A stretch of 22,885 nt of DNA from Bryobacteraceae bacterium (GTDB lineage Bacteria; Acidobacteriota; Terriglobia; Bryobacterales; Bryobacteraceae), in contig JASHQT010000106.1 in the NCBI GenBank assembly GCA_030039005.1, positions 1-22,885 of the forward strand. The letters are read 5' to 3'. A program made the translations under genes and the position numbers. Numbering within the stretch: the stretch's first letter is position 1; each line of letters opens with the position of its first letter. The notes under the pieces are model-generated. The model ran no database searches. It was not told the DNA's origin and saw only the letters and a list, made by a program, of their open reading frames with translations. Positions 14,729 to 22,535 of the stretch are shown piece after piece.

Positions 14729-16326
14729 GATCCCACCCGTTTCCGATTGTTCGATGCGATGCGCGACTTGACGGCGTCGTAGGTGAGCCGATACTTCTCT
14801 GCGAGCGCCGCGGCGTACGCCAGACCATCCGCGGGCCTTCGCACCACTTTGAATGTTCGCTGGGCTGGATCTGCGGGGTTTACAGTGCTCACCATGCTGA
14901 CCGTCGATTCGCTGAAGGCCGCAAGCTCATCGAGAAACGTGACGGACACGCAGATCAAGTCGAGCGCGACGATTTTCTGCATCATTTCATTGCTGAGGAA
15001 GATCGCGTCATTCAACGTCGTGGAAAGGAAGCTTTCGTTCATGATCAAAATACTGTTTGAAGTCGCCTCCGCCAGAATGGCCCGAATCCTCAACAGTTCG
15101 TCTTCCAGCTTGCCACTTAGATTCCGTAAATCCTCTTCTCTCTCGAAATGGGTGAACAGCTTGTCGAACAGAAACAGTCGCGAAGCACGCCCCGGAATCG
15201 GAAACCCGATGCTCGCGAGGTAATGGAGCTGCCCAACGGTCCGGGCAAAGGTTGTCTTGCCGCCCTGGTTCGGGCCGGTCACCACGAAGACTCGCTCCGA
15301 ACCTGTCAAGTGGAAATCATTGGTTACCACTGGGACGTTCTCACTTACCAACCGTGCCGCGAGGGCAAGATCGAACGTCTCTGCGGACAGAATCTCTTTG
15401 GATGTGTCAGATACCGCTGGGAAGCAGAAGGAGAGCCCCGCTTGTTTAAGGGGTTCAATGAAGTCAAGGCAGGCAACATAGAACTCGATCTCGCGATCGA
15501 ACCTGGCGATCGTATTGTCCACAAACTGCGAGCGACGAGCCGTGTACTCGTCTAAGTACGCAAAAACGTCAGGAAACAATTGCACCACCAAATCCAAGAT
15601 TGCCGCCTCGACGTGGTTCATCTCCACAATAAAGCGATGATCGAAGCGATATTCCTTTGAAACCCCTTCCTTGAATTTCTCAAATGTCGCGAGCACGTCA
15701 GCTCGATAGTCAGGTTCATCCTCGCACTGAGTGACTGTAATGCGCTTGCCTTGGATAACCAGACGATATTTGATTCCGGCTAGGCCGGACCGCGCCTTTT
15801 GTGTTTCGGCGACCATGGACTGAAAATCATGGGAGTTCACATAGGCTGTCAGGAAGCTCCGGAATGACGTGAATCCTAGCGAGGCCGGAGAGGCGTCCGC
15901 GAGTCTCTCGGCAAATCGGACGACGGCGGAGCAATAGCAATCGACGGCGTCGATGAATGCCGCCTGTTTCTGGCGAGCATAGTAGTGTTTTTCTCTCTGC
16001 GCCAAATAACGGCGCATTGTCCGCATGTCTTCAGCAAAAGCACGAACGCTGTCCGTCAGGTGACGATCCTGGAGATCCCGAAAAATGTCGTACCGATAAT
16101 TGATCTCGGCGACGGAGCGCAGAGAGGTGTGGAAGAACGGCTGCAGCTCGTATTCTTCACGGCCAGCGGTTGCCTTCGCTACGACCTGATCGAGGTTCAG
16201 ATCACGAAAACACTCAGGGGACTCTTCCCGAATCTCCGGCTTATCCGACCTAAAGGCGAACAAGATACTCTGAAAAATGGAAATCGGGGATGCCTGATTC
16301 ATCGGGACAACAACCTGTTCACCCAT
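14725..16326 (-). CDS. MutS-like ATPase, first of pair
   Basis: A 533-residue relative of the next gene. Walker A is TGPNQGGKTTFARTVGQL near residue 350, followed by a FTHFEREEDL segment, and Walker B is ILIMNESFLSTTLNDA, again with Asn for Asp. The domain I for mismatch recognition is missing; the N-terminal part is helical. Starts: ATG 16326 after GAGGG is chosen; ATG 16302 and TTG 16389 are alternatives. Two unequal MutS-type ATPases in one operon suggest a heterodimer, as MutS-family ATPases always pair. About 300 bases upstream on the same strand lies a type B aptamer, so this operon should answer to the same signal as metK. Confidence 0.85.
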   Translation of the reverse strand: MGEQVVVPMNQASPISIFQSILFAFRSDKPEIREESPECFRDLNLDQVVAKATAGREEYELQPFFHTSLRSVAEINYRYDIFRDLQDRHLTDSVRAFAEDMRTMRRYLAQREKHYYARQKQAAFIDAVDCYCSAVVRFAERLADASPASLGFTSFRSFLTAYVNSHDFQSMVAETQKARSGLAGIKYRLVIQGKRITVTQCEDEPDYRADVLATFEKFKEGVSKEYRFDHRFIVEMNHVEAAILDLVVQLFPDVFAYLDEYTARRSQFVDNTIARFDREIEFYVACLDFIEPLKQAGLSFCFPAVSDTSKEILSAETFDLALAARLVSENVPVVTNDFHLTGSERVFVVTGPNQGGKTTFARTVGQLHYLASIGFPIPGRASRLFLFDKLFTHFEREEDLRNLSGKLEDELLRIRAILAEATSNSILIMNESFLSTTLNDAIFLSNEMMQKIVALDLICVSVTFLDELAAFSESTVSMVSTVNPADPAQRTFKVVRRPADGLAYAAALAEKYRLTYDAVKSRIASNNRKRVGS

Positions 16327-16600
16327 TGCAGCCCTCGAGTTGGGCTTGCGAACGCGCAGAACACACGGCGTCAGCGGGTTCAACGGCAAGCGTGTTCAAA
16401 ATCTTTGCGCGCTCCGTTTTAGGCATAGTTATCAGACGAGACGTAGCTTGAACGGACGGTAGCCCGCCACATTGGATTGTGCCCGCGAATATGGAATCAG
16501 CGCCCCGGAAAGTCACAGGCGCTCGAAGATCTACCGCTTTGTCATTAGAAGTGCTCCGGCCCACCGTCGAGCTCCCATCCTTTGCGGGAACTCACGAAGG

Positions 16601-16625
16601 TCCCGCAGTTTTCGCAACTGCAGGA
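16601..16625 (-). promoter_or_regulatory. Anti-aptamer hairpin in the MutS-pair leader
   Basis: UCCUGCAGUU (16625-16616) pairs with AACUGCGGGA (16610-16601) over ten positions with one G-U pair and a GCGAA loop. The 5' arm is part of the aptamer's 3' end, so the two structures exclude each other. A second possible stem with GCGGGA and UUCCCGC follows. No U-run is present. Confidence 0.6.
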
Positions 16626-16666
16626 GTCATTGGCCGCGCTGGCGACGTTATGCGGACTCCACCGCC
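16620..16666 (-). promoter_or_regulatory. Fluoride (crcB)-type riboswitch aptamer, type B copy 3
   Basis: GGCGGUGGAGUCCGC with P1 GCGG/CCGC, P3 GUCGC/GCGGC (sequence differs from the other type B copies but pairing is kept) and CAAUGACUCCUGC that pairs with GGAGU. G16662 and C16632 replace the A6-U38 contact. It leads the two MutS-like genes. Confidence 0.83.
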
Positions 16667-16688
16667 GACAGACAAACGCTTCGTTCAC

Positions 16689-16716
16689 ATCATAACATCA
16701 GTCGCCATTGATGCAA
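16689..16716 (-). promoter_or_regulatory. Possible promoter of the MutS-pair operon
   Basis: TTGCAT (16716-16711), a 16-base spacer and TATGAT (16694-16689). The -10 ends 22 bases before the aptamer, further than in the other five leaders, so this call is weaker. Confidence 0.4.
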
Positions 16717-16834
16717 TTCGCCTGCCACGGATACGATTGAGAGTAACCATTTCCTCAGCCTCCATGATCCGGTGCGCTGGCGGACCTCCGGCCAGGGCTC
16801 GGGTTTCGAAGAGAATGCCTCATCTTTGATACGG

Positions 16835-16863
16835 TTGACTGGAACTAGGTTGACGCCCATAAT
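16835..16863 (+). promoter_or_regulatory. Sigma70-like promoter of the HEAT-dynamin-MeaB operon
   Basis: TTGACT (16835-16840), 17-base spacer, CATAAT (16858-16863). The aptamer begins 8 bases after the -10, as for glnA. Confidence 0.7.
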
Positions 16864-16870
16864 TAAGACA

Positions 16871-16920
16871 GGTGTTGGAGTTCACCTTGAACCGCCCCAC
16901 CAGGGGAAGATGACTCCTGT
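16871..16920 (+). promoter_or_regulatory. Fluoride (crcB)-type riboswitch aptamer, type A copy 3
   Basis: GGUGUUGGAGUUCACC forms P1 as GGUG/CACC, a compensatory change from GGCG/CGCC in the other type A copies. P3 is CCCC/GGGG and the end is AAGAUGACUCCUGU, pairing with GGAGU. The 6-38 contact is U16875 with A16908. Downstream, GAGG/CCTC (16921-16924 with 16929-16932) and ACTC/GAGT (16913-16916 with 16941-16944) form a competing stem, and GAGGGAT (16921-16927) matches ATCCCTC (17031-17037). The first gene starts about 290 bases later. Confidence 0.86.
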
Positions 16921-17207
16921 GAGGGATTCCTCGGGCGGAAGAGTGACCAACATCTCCCCACGTTCTTTTCCGCTGGTTTGAAGTCCCGCCGAGCCGAGCG
17001 CAGCAGAGGCACTAGCATCGGCCGGCGAGGATCCCTCGTAGAGCAGGAAGGGTTTCGATGCCAATCGGAAAGTCCGAGGACGGGCTCACTTCGCTTAATC
17101 AACTGCATCCACTTTCCGAGCGCTTGATGAGCTGATAACTTGCTAGCGGATCGATCCGCTATCGACCCGCGCTCATTCAGGGTATTCCGATTGATAAGAG
17201 GTGAACG

Positions 17208-18194
17208 ATGACTGGCCAAGGGAATTCGGGTATTGAAAGATTTGTCAACGACGCACCAGATACGGAGATCAGTCAGTTGGTCCGGGATCTAAACTCGTTG
17301 GAGGCGGGCGAACGGACGGTAGCGAAGTTGATTCTCCAGGGCCGTGCCATCATCGAGCCTCTGAAGGAGTTTCTCTTTCGCGGCAAGCCAAGCGCGGTTT
17401 ATCAGCCCCGGCGGTGGGCCGTTGAAGCTCTCGCCGGCGTTGGCGCCAAGGCCGCACTGATTGAATATTTGACGTGGAAGAAGGAGATTCCTGACCCCGC
17501 CGTACGGCTTGGCGAGCAAGCCGTAGAGAACGCTGCCGCCCGAGCACTGGCGGCCTGGCGTACGCCGGAGGTTTTCCAGACCCTCTCAAAAATCGCCTCT
17601 CCACTTCCACAGCTGGGACTGGTCGAGGCATTGGGGGCGTTTAAGAGACCTGAACCAATCCCCTATTTTATCCGCGCCCTGGAAGATGATATGTGCCGAT
17701 CAGCGGCCGAAGAGGCTCTCCGAAAATTGGGAGCGGTAGCAATGCCGGCACTGCTCGAAGCCGCGACCGCCCGAGCTCCTTCCGCGGAAGAGGAAGCACC
17801 ATCGAGCGTACTAAGGCGTGTGAGCGCCTTGAATCTCCTTACGGAACTCAGGTTAGGGTCCGATGTCTGGCTGGTGCTGCGCCCCCTTCTCTCAGACTCA
17901 CATTCAGAAGTAGTGATCGCGGTGTCAAAGGTTGCGACGAAGTTCGGCGATTCGGAGGACAAACTCGCCACCGTGCGTCGTGTGCTTGAGATTTTGCCGT
18001 CGGTTCCTTGGTTTGCTCAGGAGGAAATCGAAGACTGTCTGGTTCGCGTCTATCCGGTAGGGAGAGCAATCCTGGAGGCGGAAACAACGCGCCGGGATTC
18101 GATGCCCGGTGAGCAGAGAGTCATGGATCGCGCTCTACGAGTCCTATTGCGGGTCAAGCGCCGACTGGCGGCTCGCGAGCACGGAACGGAGTAG
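17208..18194 (+). CDS. HEAT-repeat protein
   Basis: A 328-residue soluble protein built from paired helices. Repeats are visible as A-V-E-A-L-A-G-V-G-A-K-A-A (about residue 70), ALRKLGAVAMPALLEAA (about 170), and PLLSDSHSEVVIAVSKVATKFG (about 235), the pattern of HEAT/PBS-lyase scaffold proteins. It probably binds another protein, most likely its operon partner, the dynamin-like GTPase that starts 16 bases after its stop. AAGAGGTG precedes the ATG at 17208. The operon is led by a type A aptamer. The exact partner is inferred from context only. Confidence 0.8.
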   Translation: MTGQGNSGIERFVNDAPDTEISQLVRDLNSLEAGERTVAKLILQGRAIIEPLKEFLFRGKPSAVYQPRRWAVEALAGVGAKAALIEYLTWKKEIPDPAVRLGEQAVENAAARALAAWRTPEVFQTLSKIASPLPQLGLVEALGAFKRPEPIPYFIRALEDDMCRSAAEEALRKLGAVAMPALLEAATARAPSAEEEAPSSVLRRVSALNLLTELRLGSDVWLVLRPLLSDSHSEVVIAVSKVATKFGDSEDKLATVRRVLEILPSVPWFAQEEIEDCLVRVYPVGRAILEAETTRRDSMPGEQRVMDRALRVLLRVKRRLAAREHGTE

Positions 18195-18210
18195 CAAGAA
18201 CGAGGATTTC

Positions 18211-20691
18211 ATGCCTACGATTGAACGGAACAAGACAGTGACTACGAATGAGTCAAGCGTAGGGTTGAAGGAGTACACGCGGCTGAAGTTGGAGCTGGCG
18301 GATATTGTACGCGCGCTGAAGCAGCGAGCTGACGAGCGAAGGGACGAGGTTAAGTCAGCCGACTGTAGGAAATTGCTCACTCGCCTCGCTGAAGATCGAT
18401 TTAACCTTGTAGTGGTCGGCCAGTTTAGCCGCGGGAAATCCTCCCTGATGAACGCCATTCTGGGAGTTGAGCGACTCCCGACCAGCGTGCTTCCCTTGAC
18501 TTCGGTGATTACAACCGTGTCCTACGGAGATCGCGAACGTGTCCTGATCCATTGGAAATGGACATCCTACCCGTCGGAAGTCCCGCTCGCCGATCTTTCC
18601 CAATTCGTCACGCAGGAAGGAAATCCCGGAAACGAAAAACGGGTTGCGGTTGCCGAGGTGCAACTCGCTGTTGAGCTCCTGCGCTTGGGATTTTATTTTA
18701 TCGACACGCCCGGTATCGGTTCCGCGATCGCTGCAAACACGGTGACAACGACCGAATTTCTCCCAGAAGCCGACGCAGTAATCTTCGTGACCAGCGTTGA
18801 ATCACCTTTGACTGAAGCGGAGCTGCAGTTCCTTAGGCAGGTGCGGCAGCACGTCCGGAAAATATTCCTGGTGATGAATAAGCTCGATTTGATCTCACCC
18901 GAGGAGCAGGCGTCGGTTGCGGCGTTCACGCAGGAGCGGCTACGCGAGGTGTTCGGGGACGCGGAGCCGCTGGTTTATTTCGTTTCCGCCCGAGATGGTC
19001 TTAAGGCCAAGCTGAGAGGCGAGTACGACGAGCGTGCGCTAGCGGGCCTGCCTCAACTGGAGGCTGCGCTGGTTGACTTCCTTAAGATTGGGAAAGCGCG
19101 CGAATTGCTGCAGCGTGTCGCTGACCGCACTGCTGATATTCTCACGCGGCAGGCCCTCGAAGTTCATATCTCACAAGCTCTGAGCACAGAAGCCGAGAAG
19201 GCCAAACAACTGGAGGAGGAACTTCTACGACGAGCGAACGAAGGACGAGCTGAATTCGACAAAATCATAGGACGGTTAAGGACAAGGGTTGGTTTGGAGT
19301 TGCCGAGATATTTCGAGCCGGAATTAGGCGGTCTGATCACCCAGCTTAAGGCCGAGCTGCCTGTCGAAATTGACCGGTCATTAGCGGCACTCAATATCTG
19401 GCGCGACGACTCGCCGGCCGATCCTAGCAAGGTAGTCCAGGATATCGCTCAAGAGCGATTTATGAACTGGCTCACAGACTGCGAACAGTCGATTGGGGAA
19501 TTCCTTCGGGGTATCGCAGCTCCCGACCTTCAATCTGTTGAGCAAGACGTCACGAGGTTGACACGGATTAGTGCTGAGGCAATCGGCGCGGATGTCCGCA
19601 GCATCGAAGGAGGACTGCAAGGGGATGAGCTGTTCGATGATGTACGTGTCGTCGTCCGCGGAATACAATTCGATGCCGAAGAACTCGCAGCGCCCTGGTG
19701 GCTGGCATTTGCTCCACTCTCATTTCTCAGAAGCGTCGTGCGACGCAGAATGCTAAGGAAGTTAGACGGGTTTCTCTCTGTCTGTATGGAGCAAGGGCAA
19801 ACCGTACTACAGCGGACGGGAGAGGACTGGATCGATCGCCTCAAAAGGAGAATGCAGGAGCGAATCGGCGATCTCGTAAAGCGACAACGCGAGATCATCC
19901 GCAGGCAGGTCACCCCTGAGGAGGTGGCTGTTGTCGAGCAGCTTTCTGCAAGTCTGGATCGTGTCGTGGCGGAATTGGGAATCATTGAATCAAAAAAACC
20001 GAGTTTGGAATTGATTGATGGGGATCGGGTACCGCGGTCGGATATCAGGGCCTCTTGCGTCATCTGTGTGGAACAGGAGACGAAACTTTTCGATTTCATG
20101 AGACGGCGTCAGTATGAATTACAAACGCGCGGTGTTCGTCAGCAGACCCACGCCAAGCGGGGCGGCTTTTGCGGATTGCATACTTGGCAGTACGAGGCCA
20201 TCGCTTCCCCGCAAGGCGTCTGCTCCGCCTACCCGCCCGTTCTCGAGTCGCTAAGTGATCGTCTGCGCTCAGTTGCAAAATGGGCCTCGTCCCCAGGAGC
20301 GCTGGCCGATGCGCTTGAAAAGCTTGTTCCGCGACCAGGGACCTGTGAGGCCTGTGAACTGATGGCGGAAATAGAAAGGGCTACTTCCAGAAAGGTCGTT
20401 ACTCAGTTGTCGAGCGATGAGGGCACGCAGAAGTTCCCGTCCCTTTGCGTACGCCATCTCTGTTTTGTGCTACTTGCCAATCCGCCGATGGATGTGGCGC
20501 TGCTCTTGGTTGATGAGCAGTCACGTGTCCTCGATCGTGTGGCAGAGGAGATGCAACGGTACTCGCTCAAACACGAGGCTCTGAGACGGCATCTCGCGAC
20601 GGAACAAGAACAGAGAGCATACGAAGTTGGGCTTTCCCGTTTAGCAGGGCTCAAGACGATCGTTGCTCCATGGAACTTTGATGAGAGTTGA
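18211..20691 (+). CDS. Dynamin-like GTPase with duplicated CxxC-CxxH zinc-binding C-terminus
   Basis: An 826-residue protein. The G domain has G1 GQFSRGKSS (70-78), G2 threonines in LPLTSVITT, G3 DTPGIGS (165-171) and G4 NKLD (223-226), as in bacterial dynamin-like proteins. Long helices follow, with a hydrophobic or amphipathic patch AAPWWLAFAPLSFLRSVV near residues 500-520 that could touch a membrane. The C-terminal 210 residues hold two similar cysteine sets, C616/C619 with C654/H657 and C712/C715 with C746/H749, resembling DUF6062-type domains and likely to bind zinc. The start at 18211 follows GAGG; an upstream frame from 18109 overlaps the HEAT gene and lacks support. The role is probably membrane repair or remodelling (inference from family). 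Confidence 0.85.
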   Translation: MPTIERNKTVTTNESSVGLKEYTRLKLELADIVRALKQRADERRDEVKSADCRKLLTRLAEDRFNLVVVGQFSRGKSSLMNAILGVERLPTSVLPLTSVITTVSYGDRERVLIHWKWTSYPSEVPLADLSQFVTQEGNPGNEKRVAVAEVQLAVELLRLGFYFIDTPGIGSAIAANTVTTTEFLPEADAVIFVTSVESPLTEAELQFLRQVRQHVRKIFLVMNKLDLISPEEQASVAAFTQERLREVFGDAEPLVYFVSARDGLKAKLRGEYDERALAGLPQLEAALVDFLKIGKARELLQRVADRTADILTRQALEVHISQALSTEAEKAKQLEEELLRRANEGRAEFDKIIGRLRTRVGLELPRYFEPELGGLITQLKAELPVEIDRSLAALNIWRDDSPADPSKVVQDIAQERFMNWLTDCEQSIGEFLRGIAAPDLQSVEQDVTRLTRISAEAIGADVRSIEGGLQGDELFDDVRVVVRGIQFDAEELAAPWWLAFAPLSFLRSVVRRRMLRKLDGFLSVCMEQGQTVLQRTGEDWIDRLKRRMQERIGDLVKRQREIIRRQVTPEEVAVVEQLSASLDRVVAELGIIESKKPSLELIDGDRVPRSDIRASCVICVEQETKLFDFMRRRQYELQTRGVRQQTHAKRGGFCGLHTWQYEAIASPQGVCSAYPPVLESLSDRLRSVAKWASSPGALADALEKLVPRPGTCEACELMAEIERATSRKVVTQLSSDEGTQKFPSLCVRHLCFVLLANPPMDVALLLVDEQSRVLDRVAEEMQRYSLKHEALRRHLATEQEQRAYEVGLSRLAGLKTIVAPWNFDES

Positions 20692-21718
20692 ACGTTCGAG
20701 CTCATCCCCCAACGCTCTCCCGCACGAGCGAGCAACAGCCGATAACGCATCGCATCAATGGGTGGAACAACTGGCCGGTCGGATTAGGAGCGGCGACATC
20801 GGCGCGCTATCCCGGGCCATCAGTGCGGTCGAGAATCGTTCAGTGCGCGCGAGCACCTTGCTGCAACATCTGTTCCCTTTTACGGGCAGAGCCCTGATGG
20901 TGGGCGTAACGGGAACGCCCGGGGCCGGCAAGAGTACGTTACTGGATCAGCTTGCCCGAGCTTTGCGGCAGGAGGGGCAGACGGTCGGTATCATCGCGAT
21001 TGATCCGAGCAGTCCCTTCTCCGGTGGCGCCCTCTTGGGGGATCGCGTCCGGATGATGGGGCATTACAACGATCCCAGCGTCTTCATACGTTCGATGGCT
21101 ACACGCGGTGCATTGGGAGGCGTTGCGGCTGCAACACTCGATGTCGCGCTCCTCATTGACGCGGCCGGACGCGACGTTGTCTTGATCGAAACCGTTGGTA
21201 CGGGGCAGGACGAAGTAGACGTCATGCGGCTGACGGACGTGACAGTGCTTGTTCTCATGCCGGGCCTTGGCGACGAAATCCAGGCTAGCAAGGCAGGGCT
21301 GCTTGAAATCGCCGATGTGTTCGCAATCAATAAAGCCGACCGGCCCGGTGTCGACCAACTGGAAAGCGAATTGAAATCGGTTCTGAGTCTATCGCAGAAC
21401 CCGGATGGGTCGGCCCCCCGAATCGTGAGAACGATCGCGACCGAGGGACAGGGAGTTAACGAGTTGTTGGCGAACGTCAGAGCGTCTTATGCGTCCGGCG
21501 ACAAGAATGTGACGGACGTTTGGGCCCAACGTCTTGCGGAGATGTGGCGCGAGAGCCTCATCATCCGATTTCCGGTACCTGTCCTATCCGAGGCAGCCGC
21601 GAATGTGGCGGCGCATCGGCGTGACCCGTACAGCGTCATCCGCGAGTGGAGTGAACGATATGGTTTCAAAGACCTCCCCGAGACCGGTGGTGACGCGGGC
21701 AACGCGGGTAGAGATTAG
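20681..21718 (+). CDS. MeaB/ArgK-type G3E GTPase
   Basis: A 345-residue P-loop GTPase. Walker A is VTGTPGAGKST (78-86), followed by DPSSPFSGGALLGDRVRM, ETVGTGQDEVDV (switch/Walker B region) and NKAD as G4, all typical of MeaB/ArgK, the chaperone that loads or protects adenosylcobalamin mutases. No methylmalonyl-CoA mutase gene is in view, so the partner here may be different or distant. The ATG at 20681 overlaps the end of the dynamin-like gene by 11 bases, which suggests translational coupling; a TTG at 20663 is an alternative. Its stop overlaps by four bases the stop of the convergent VIT-like gene. Confidence 0.9.
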   Translation: MRVERSSSSPNALPHERATADNASHQWVEQLAGRIRSGDIGALSRAISAVENRSVRASTLLQHLFPFTGRALMVGVTGTPGAGKSTLLDQLARALRQEGQTVGIIAIDPSSPFSGGALLGDRVRMMGHYNDPSVFIRSMATRGALGGVAAATLDVALLIDAAGRDVVLIETVGTGQDEVDVMRLTDVTVLVLMPGLGDEIQASKAGLLEIADVFAINKADRPGVDQLESELKSVLSLSQNPDGSAPRIVRTIATEGQGVNELLANVRASYASGDKNVTDVWAQRLAEMWRESLIIRFPVPVLSEAAANVAAHRRDPYSVIREWSERYGFKDLPETGGDAGNAGRD

Positions 21719-22251
21719 ACAATGCGGAGTTCTATTCCGGTAATAGTAAGCAGGCTTCCAGCGACGACCAACGCAGCAGCCCATAAGATGGGGTTACCGT
21801 AGAGGGAGCGCGCCGCAGTCACGCCCAAGACACTCAATGCAAGGAGTGCGATCGCAATGGCGAGCCAGGAAAACCGCGGCAAGAGCGCACCGGTGATTAG
21901 CGGCAGCAGGGCGCCCAGCAGATTGCAGATGCTTGAAATAGCGGCAGCTCGCATCGAATCGGAGCGTGCTGCCTGTCCGAGGCGTGTTGCGGCCAAATGA
22001 TTCTTTGACATTAGACTGAGCTGACGTTCGAAATAAACAAGCTGTCGGCGCTGGCGTATGTAATCAGCAGTGAAGAAAACGAACACTCCCGACAACGAAG
22101 ACGCAATCGATATTCTGAACGCCAGGCCAATGGTGATCGGTTCCGTTGAAGCAACAATTCGGCCGGCACCAAGCGTGAGCGCCGTCAGTATACCGTCCGT
22201 CAAGCCGGTAACAACCGCAAAAATGTGCTCAGGGAGGATCATCCGACTCAT
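21715..22251 (-). CDS. VIT1/CCC1-like membrane protein
   Basis: A 178-residue protein with five predicted membrane helices: around FAVVTGLTDGILTALTLGAG, FRISIASSLSGVFVFFTA, ISSICNLLGALLPLITGALL, AIAIALLALSVLGVTAA and LWAAALVVAGSLLTITGIEL. The GLTDGILT start of helix 1 and the five-helix count resemble VIT1/CCC1 iron/manganese transporters (GLNDGLVT). It is shorter than usual, and the metal-binding cytoplasmic insert is reduced to about 40 residues with few acidic positions. ATG overlaps the DUF211 stop (TAATG). The transported ion is unknown. Confidence 0.7.
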   Translation of the reverse strand: MSRMILPEHIFAVVTGLTDGILTALTLGAGRIVASTEPITIGLAFRISIASSLSGVFVFFTADYIRQRRQLVYFERQLSLMSKNHLAATRLGQAARSDSMRAAAISSICNLLGALLPLITGALLPRFSWLAIAIALLALSVLGVTAARSLYGNPILWAAALVVAGSLLTITGIELRIV

Positions 22252-22535
22252 TAGCGCTCCCTCTTTATCCTTTCCACGATGCGGCAGCCGGACGCGAGCT
22301 GATCAATGCTGTGCACGACTGCTCCCGTGGCTTCAATCGCCTTGACGAGGTCCGGATAATCGAGTTGCTCGCCTTCGATGGTCACATCCATACCGACCGT
22401 CTCAATGTCTATTTCCGTGACAGTGATGTTGAATCCTTCCACACCCCTCACCTCGTCGATAGCCTCGGCGAGCTCAACCAAACTGGGTCGACTGACGGCT
22501 TTGTCTACATCGAGGACCAGCCTCCTAATGTTCAT
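22251..22535 (-). CDS. DUF211 family protein
   Basis: A 94-residue ferredoxin-fold-like protein. MNIRRLVLDVDKA at the start, VELAEAIDEVRGVEGFNITV, then EIDIETVGMDVTIEGE and AIEATGAVVHSIDQLASG follow the DUF211 pattern, known mainly from archaea. Members have a small beta-alpha-beta domain and no assigned biochemical role. It is fused by overlap to its neighbours: its start lies inside the end of the 116-residue gene and its stop overlaps the VIT-like ATG. A regulatory or sensor role for the membrane protein is plausible from this arrangement (inference). Confidence 0.85.
   Translation of the reverse strand: MNIRRLVLDVDKAVSRPSLVELAEAIDEVRGVEGFNITVTEIDIETVGMDVTIEGEQLDYPDLVKAIEATGAVVHSIDQLASGCRIVERIKRER

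Noticed and set aside
16319..16426. 35-codon leader frame (starts MPKTERAKIL) that overlaps the first MutS-like start
   Set aside because: No ribosome binding site; it could be a coupling peptide, but nothing in the sequence supports it beyond the overlap.
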